This document shows, piece by piece, positions 59,822-64,000 of a DNA stretch of 64,000 nt. Below the pieces are notes generated by a model, which had not been told where the DNA came from, searched no databases, and saw nothing but the letters and a program-made list of their open reading frames with translations. Position 1 is the stretch's first letter. Every line of letters starts with the position of its first letter. Made by a program: the position numbers and the translations under genes. The DNA comes from Tritrichomonas musculus (Eukaryota > Parabasalia > Tritrichomonadida > Tritrichomonadidae). The stretch is from NCBI GenBank assembly GCA_039105265.1, contig JAPFFF010000079.1, forward strand, positions 62,001 through 126,000. Reading direction: 5' to 3'.

Positions 59822-62800
59822 AAAAGCTCAACGTTAATAAGCTTTGTGAATTTTTCAAAATTCAAGAAATTGAACTTTTTATTATCTTTTCGCCTTCAGA
59901 ATTTTTAATTTGAGTTTCAATTTTTCTTAAAAAAATTAGTTTTTGTTCAACCCATATCATAATGCAATAATATCTTAATTATATTTGTTTAATGGTTGTT
60001 TTTAAAAAATAATGACAGTCCTTATTGCTTTAAATTTGAATTAAAAAAAACGAAATACAGAAGAAAGAATCAATGTTTGTAAGCTTATTTTTAACTTATA
60101 ATCGTGTATAATTTCAACTTTAATAAATAAAGTATAATTTTAAGCAAAGAAATGATTTTATTGTAATAATTCGATTGCAAATATATGAATGATATTCAAA
60201 TATATAAAATATTAACTTTCTTTTAAAAGAGTTAATAGTTACTTAGTTCATTTGCTTTCTCAATTTTCTTAGTTAACAAGTAAATAAATAGATTTCAAAA
60301 TACTTTTCATTTTTTAAGAAAAATTATACTTAATATCAAATCAAAATTATGTAAAATAGAAATTTATTGATTATACTTGAATATTTTCCAAAATAAAGCA
60401 AAAAATATTGCAAAAATTCTGTTTTAATTTTTCATTAATTTGACTTTTTAAAAGAATCACAACAATTTTCTTTCAGAAACTGCTATTATTTTTTTGTGAG
60501 GGTTTTATGGAAAAAGTTTAATCCAATTTTAGTAAATCTAAAGATAATAAGAATTATAAGTTTATAAATAAATATTAGAAAGCAAATTAAATTTATTTCA
60601 AATGATTTGAAAAGCATTTCAAAAAATTCAAAGGATTGCAATTCTGAGAATCAAAAATTTGAGATCATTTGATGCCATAGAAAAAAAAAAAAATAAAAAT
60701 GGAGTTAATGTCTAATGATACTAATATAAAGTTCAGCCATAAACCTATTGAGATGTAATAAATAACCTTTACGTTTTGTACAAACCACCGTATACAACCT
60801 AACCATCAAAAAGTATCATTGTATGTACCATGATAGAAGGCCGTCAACAAAATATTTCAACATTTAATATATTTTATTGTCTTCATTTATCTTTATATAA
60901 ATTAATGTATTTATTTTTTAATTAATATTAGATTTTTAAATGCTATATTCCATGATATTTATATTTATTATTTTTAACGTCTGTTCTCTATTTCCCTTAA
61001 AAAGTTAATTTTCTTTTAAATTTAATAACTGAATTTTTTTATTTTTATCTTTTTCTTTATTTATTATTCACTTTATATTATAGTTATTATATATTATAAC
61101 AATTTAATTTATTTCAAAATTAAAATATATAAGTGTAATTCCCTAAAATGAATAATTCCGAATAATGGTGACAACTCTTTTGGAATTTCTTTATTACAGT
61201 CATAATGCCTTTATTTGTTCATGTATAAGAAGATGTATATATATCCGTTTAAAGGAAAAATCAATTATTTCCATAATTTTTGTTTCTCTCTACAAAAGCA
61301 CTATTATGGTGAGTGAATATAGAATTTAATATAATATATTGAATAAAACATTATATATTAAAATGATTGAGCGAAAATCAAATTTCATTACAATATTTAT
61401 AGATCAAAAATTCACTAATAAAGTATTCAAATTTCTTATTTTTGAAAAAATATTTTATCATAATATATAGGCTGTTTAATATTTTACAAATCTAATAATT
61501 AATATACAAAAAAATTTCAAATATATAATAATATATTATATTTTAAAAAAATAGTAAAAACTAGAGAATATGGAAAACAAATATTTAATTCAATATTTTC
61601 AGAACTAATTCATCATCTTTTTGATAATAAGTCTCTCAATTTATAAAAACGTTTTTTATAAAAGTATTCAAAAAAATGTATTTTCAGGATGATTTTACTA
61701 CAAAACTAACACTGAGATGGAGGTCAATTTATATTATTATTGTTATATAAATGGAATACATTTTGTTATAGTTTAGGAATTGCAGGATTATTGTTATATC
61801 ATGAGAAATTGATATCAAAATTTTCTTCATTTTATAAAAAAGAATACAAGGCAAATCACTTATTTAAAACAATGTAAATATAATAAATACCACATGTAAA
61901 ATATAAATATTTGATAATATCAAAACAAAATTCATTATACTATAAAATAATACTAAACTTTGTTTTTTATTTTTCGCGTGTAAACTTACGGTTTCTAAGA
62001 ATTTATTTCAAATATTGAATGATTTATTTATTACATGCGAAAATAAAAAAACAAAGTTATTTATTAAATAATAAATAACTTTAACATTAATAAATTAATA
62101 AATAGTAATAAATTGTATAAACGAAAATACATTTTTATTAAATGAATCATGCTTCCTGTTGTTTTTTGAAAAAATTATCAAAAAAAAAAAGGTGCAAAGA
62201 CTTTTTGCGTTTTTTTGTAGTTAATATTTTTTGTATATATCTTAGTATATAATTATTATTTTGTAATTATTTTTTATTTTATTTATATTATACAGTTAAT
62301 TATTTATTATTATATTAAATATGTTTAATAAAATGTGCTATTCAATGAATTAAAAGCAATTTTTCATAAGAGTGTTTTTTTAAATAAATCCATCATTTGA
62401 TATGCTTTTGATTTGTTCAAAATAAAATAAATCATATATCTATATAAGAAGATATTATATAATATGTAGGATATTTGATTAGTTTCATATTACATATCTA
62501 TAATGAGATAAAATTGGTTTTCATTCTATTTTTTGCATTTCTTAATATACAAATTGTTATTTAATAATGTAAATATTAATAGTAAAAGTTATATATATAT
62601 TTAAATATTTTAAATTAATTTAATTTGAAAATGGCTCGAACAAAGACTCTATTTTTCTATTTTCATTTTATAATTTTATTAAAACAAGCATTTTTGAAAA
62701 AAAGATATATTTTTTAAAAATATAGTTATTATACATATTATATAAAACATGTTCCTATATATATCAAATATTTTATAATTAAAATATTAAATAATAAACA

Positions 62801-63570
62801 AGATATATTATTTGTAAAATATTGAATTGAATATATTTGGTTATTATAGATAACTTTTTAAAACGAAATAATTGGCTTTTTTATTGGTTTATATTTACTT
62901 TGAACAAATAAATTAGTAAAAAGTGAATGCTTTTTCATATATTTATTTTATTTTCTGAAAAACCGTATTTTGGCTTAATATAAACTATAGAATTTGACTA
63001 TTCAAATTTCGCATTGAAAAATTCTATTAAACCTTTTTTTTATTTTATAATTCTATCAATTTTACACTAAATTAATTTATGATTATCTATATTCAAATAT
63101 TAAATATATTTATGATATAGCATTATATATAGTATGTTAAATGAAATTATAAATTATGTCATATTATAATAAAATAATATATTAAATTTATATATATATA
63201 ATGATTTTAATAATTGAATGATTATATGGAGTACCATTCAATGATCTTATCCTCTTTAAAAATCTATATTTATGCAAATAAACATATTTTACCATATAAA
63301 TAATATATATCAAAGATTAAAAATGAAAAATAATACAAAATAAAAATTTATATTATAAAAATTTCATATTTATATAAATTTTCAAAATTGTTAACAAAAA
63401 AAATTTATCGTAAAATTTATTCTATTCAAAAAATTCAATTATTATTTAAAAAATAAAATAAATATATACCATCCATTATCGAATAATATCTAATAAACAT
63501 ATAATAAATAATATTTAGAATAATATTAAAAATATTGTTATGCATATAAAATAGATTTCTAAAAAAAATC
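59822..63570. other. 3.7-kb gene-free, extremely AT-rich region
   Basis: No credible coding frame. 60710-60860 is slightly GC-richer but has no frame or fold I can name. A small inverted-repeat element lies at 61956-62058. The rest is AT-dominated with TA repeats, and the 5' leader of the 59.8-kb kinase at its left edge. Confidence 0.45.
61956..62058. repeat. 103-bp inverted-repeat element
   Basis: 28-base arms (61956-61983, 62031-62058) pair with three mismatches around a 47-base loop. The arms share AACTTTGTTTTTT and end in CGCGTGTAA or CGCATGTAA. It could be a small MITE or a hairpin; no target duplication is visible. Confidence 0.45.
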
Positions 63571-64000
63571 CTACTCCTCCCACCTCTAAAAAAAATTTTT
63601 TTCAGTTAAAATTGTTAAAGATTATAGTAACCTTTTGATTTTGATGGTTTATCATTTTTTGGTCTCTCGGATTTCCGAGGTACCTATTTTATGAGTCGGA
63701 TCGTTTACATTCGATGCCATAGCTGGATCGTTTACGAACAAATCGATATGAAAGCAAAAATAACATTCATTTACTCTTCATCGTCAGCGAATTCACTTCA
63801 ATTCGATCATGGTCATATTCGATGTACGATCTATCAATCAATCACTAACATATATAGAATCATGTGTGTTTTCATCTGTTTATACATTGAACTTCAATGA
63901 ATTACCACTCTTGTAAGCTTTTAAAGGTTCACTAGCTCCACTAAACATTGGTAGATACCTATAAATCTGACGTTTACTCTCACTGAAGAAGTAGATTCGT
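63571..64000. other. composition shift at window end
   Basis: From about 63571 the DNA becomes GC-richer and less repetitive. It holds a short hairpin (CTCGG / CCGAG near 63666-63680) and a repeated GGATCGTTTAC (63698 and 63724). It may be the edge of a new gene or repeat family. Confidence 0.4.
63880..63999 (-). CDS. possible C-terminal coding fragment at window edge
   Basis: A minus-strand frame is open from the window edge for 39 codons to TAA at 63882-63880 (IYFFSESKRQIYRYLP is part of it). The residue mix looks coding, but it is too short to name, and it overlaps a 69-codon plus-strand frame that is no more convincing. Confidence 0.25.
   Translation of the reverse strand, partial: RIYFFSESKRQIYRYLPMFSGASEPLKAYKSGNSLKFNV

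Noticed and set aside
60710-60860. Candidate structured RNA in the GC-richer patch
   Set aside because: I could not find convincing paired stems or any known RNA motif.
1-64000. tRNA, rRNA or CRISPR arrays
   Set aside because: No T-loop GTTCRANNC pattern with a fitting cloverleaf, no rRNA core motif, and no regularly spaced repeats were seen by eye. A tRNA or covariance scan would be decisive.

Overview
The window is AT-rich eukaryotic DNA that most likely comes from a trichomonad parabasalid (Tritrichomonas-like). Three signs point there. Almost every gene is an uninterrupted ATG-to-stop frame in the standard code. The only introns I can find are three in protein kinases, and they carry the trichomonad GYAYGY donor and a fused branch/acceptor (ACTAACAAACAG, ACTAACCTACAG and a weaker TTTAACACTTAG). 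A tail-anchored CS-domain plus Sel1/TPR protein resembles the hydrogenosomal import receptors Tom36/Tom46. Genes are packed on both strands with AT-rich spacers.

Layout. 1-17.9 kb is a gene-dense housekeeping block: an SGF29-like tandem-Tudor protein cut by the window edge, a zinc-knuckle protein, TTC5, an LCAT-like acyltransferase, ribosomal eL20, a small coiled-coil protein, a FES1/HspBP1 exchange factor, a PH/leucine-rich-repeat protein, a possibly N-myristoylated beta-propeller-like protein, a kinesin-9, ribosomal uL16, a membrane-hairpin protein and a MED18-like Mediator subunit. 18-24 kb is a transposon graveyard: two decayed pogo/mariner-type DDE transposase genes, a fragment of a cysteine-rich surface-protein-like gene broken at one transposon edge, and several TIR elements, one nested in another. 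24-38.5 kb holds a repeat protein, a small coiled-coil protein, the PP2A scaffold subunit, a 2-kb TIR element with a perfect 10-bp target duplication, a BTB protein, the Tom36/46-like receptor, a giant coiled-coil protein, a SAD/BRSK-like kinase with an intron and a D-aminoacyl-tRNA deacylase. 38.5-40.7 kb is a spacer with two MITEs. 40.7-55.2 kb holds two giants on the minus strand: a 2700-residue neurofibromin-like protein with a degenerate RasGAP region, and a 2049-residue CHD-type chromatin remodeller. 55.8-59.8 kb has two more intron-containing kinases; one is a paralogue of the 36-kb kinase with its intron at the same codon boundary. From 59.8 to 63.6 kb I see no gene. Composition shifts at about 63.6 kb.

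Themes. Chromatin and transcription (SGF29, MED18, CHD), signalling (three CAMK kinases, PP2A scaffold, neurofibromin-like), cytoskeleton and flagella (kinesin-9, TTC5 tubulin control, LRR/PH protein) and organelle import are represented, but neighbours do not form operons. Several genes have GGCC within about 35 bases of the ATG, and one has a CCTTTA close upstream, which resembles known trichomonad core promoter elements. Family names come from motif recognition from memory; no database search was run.
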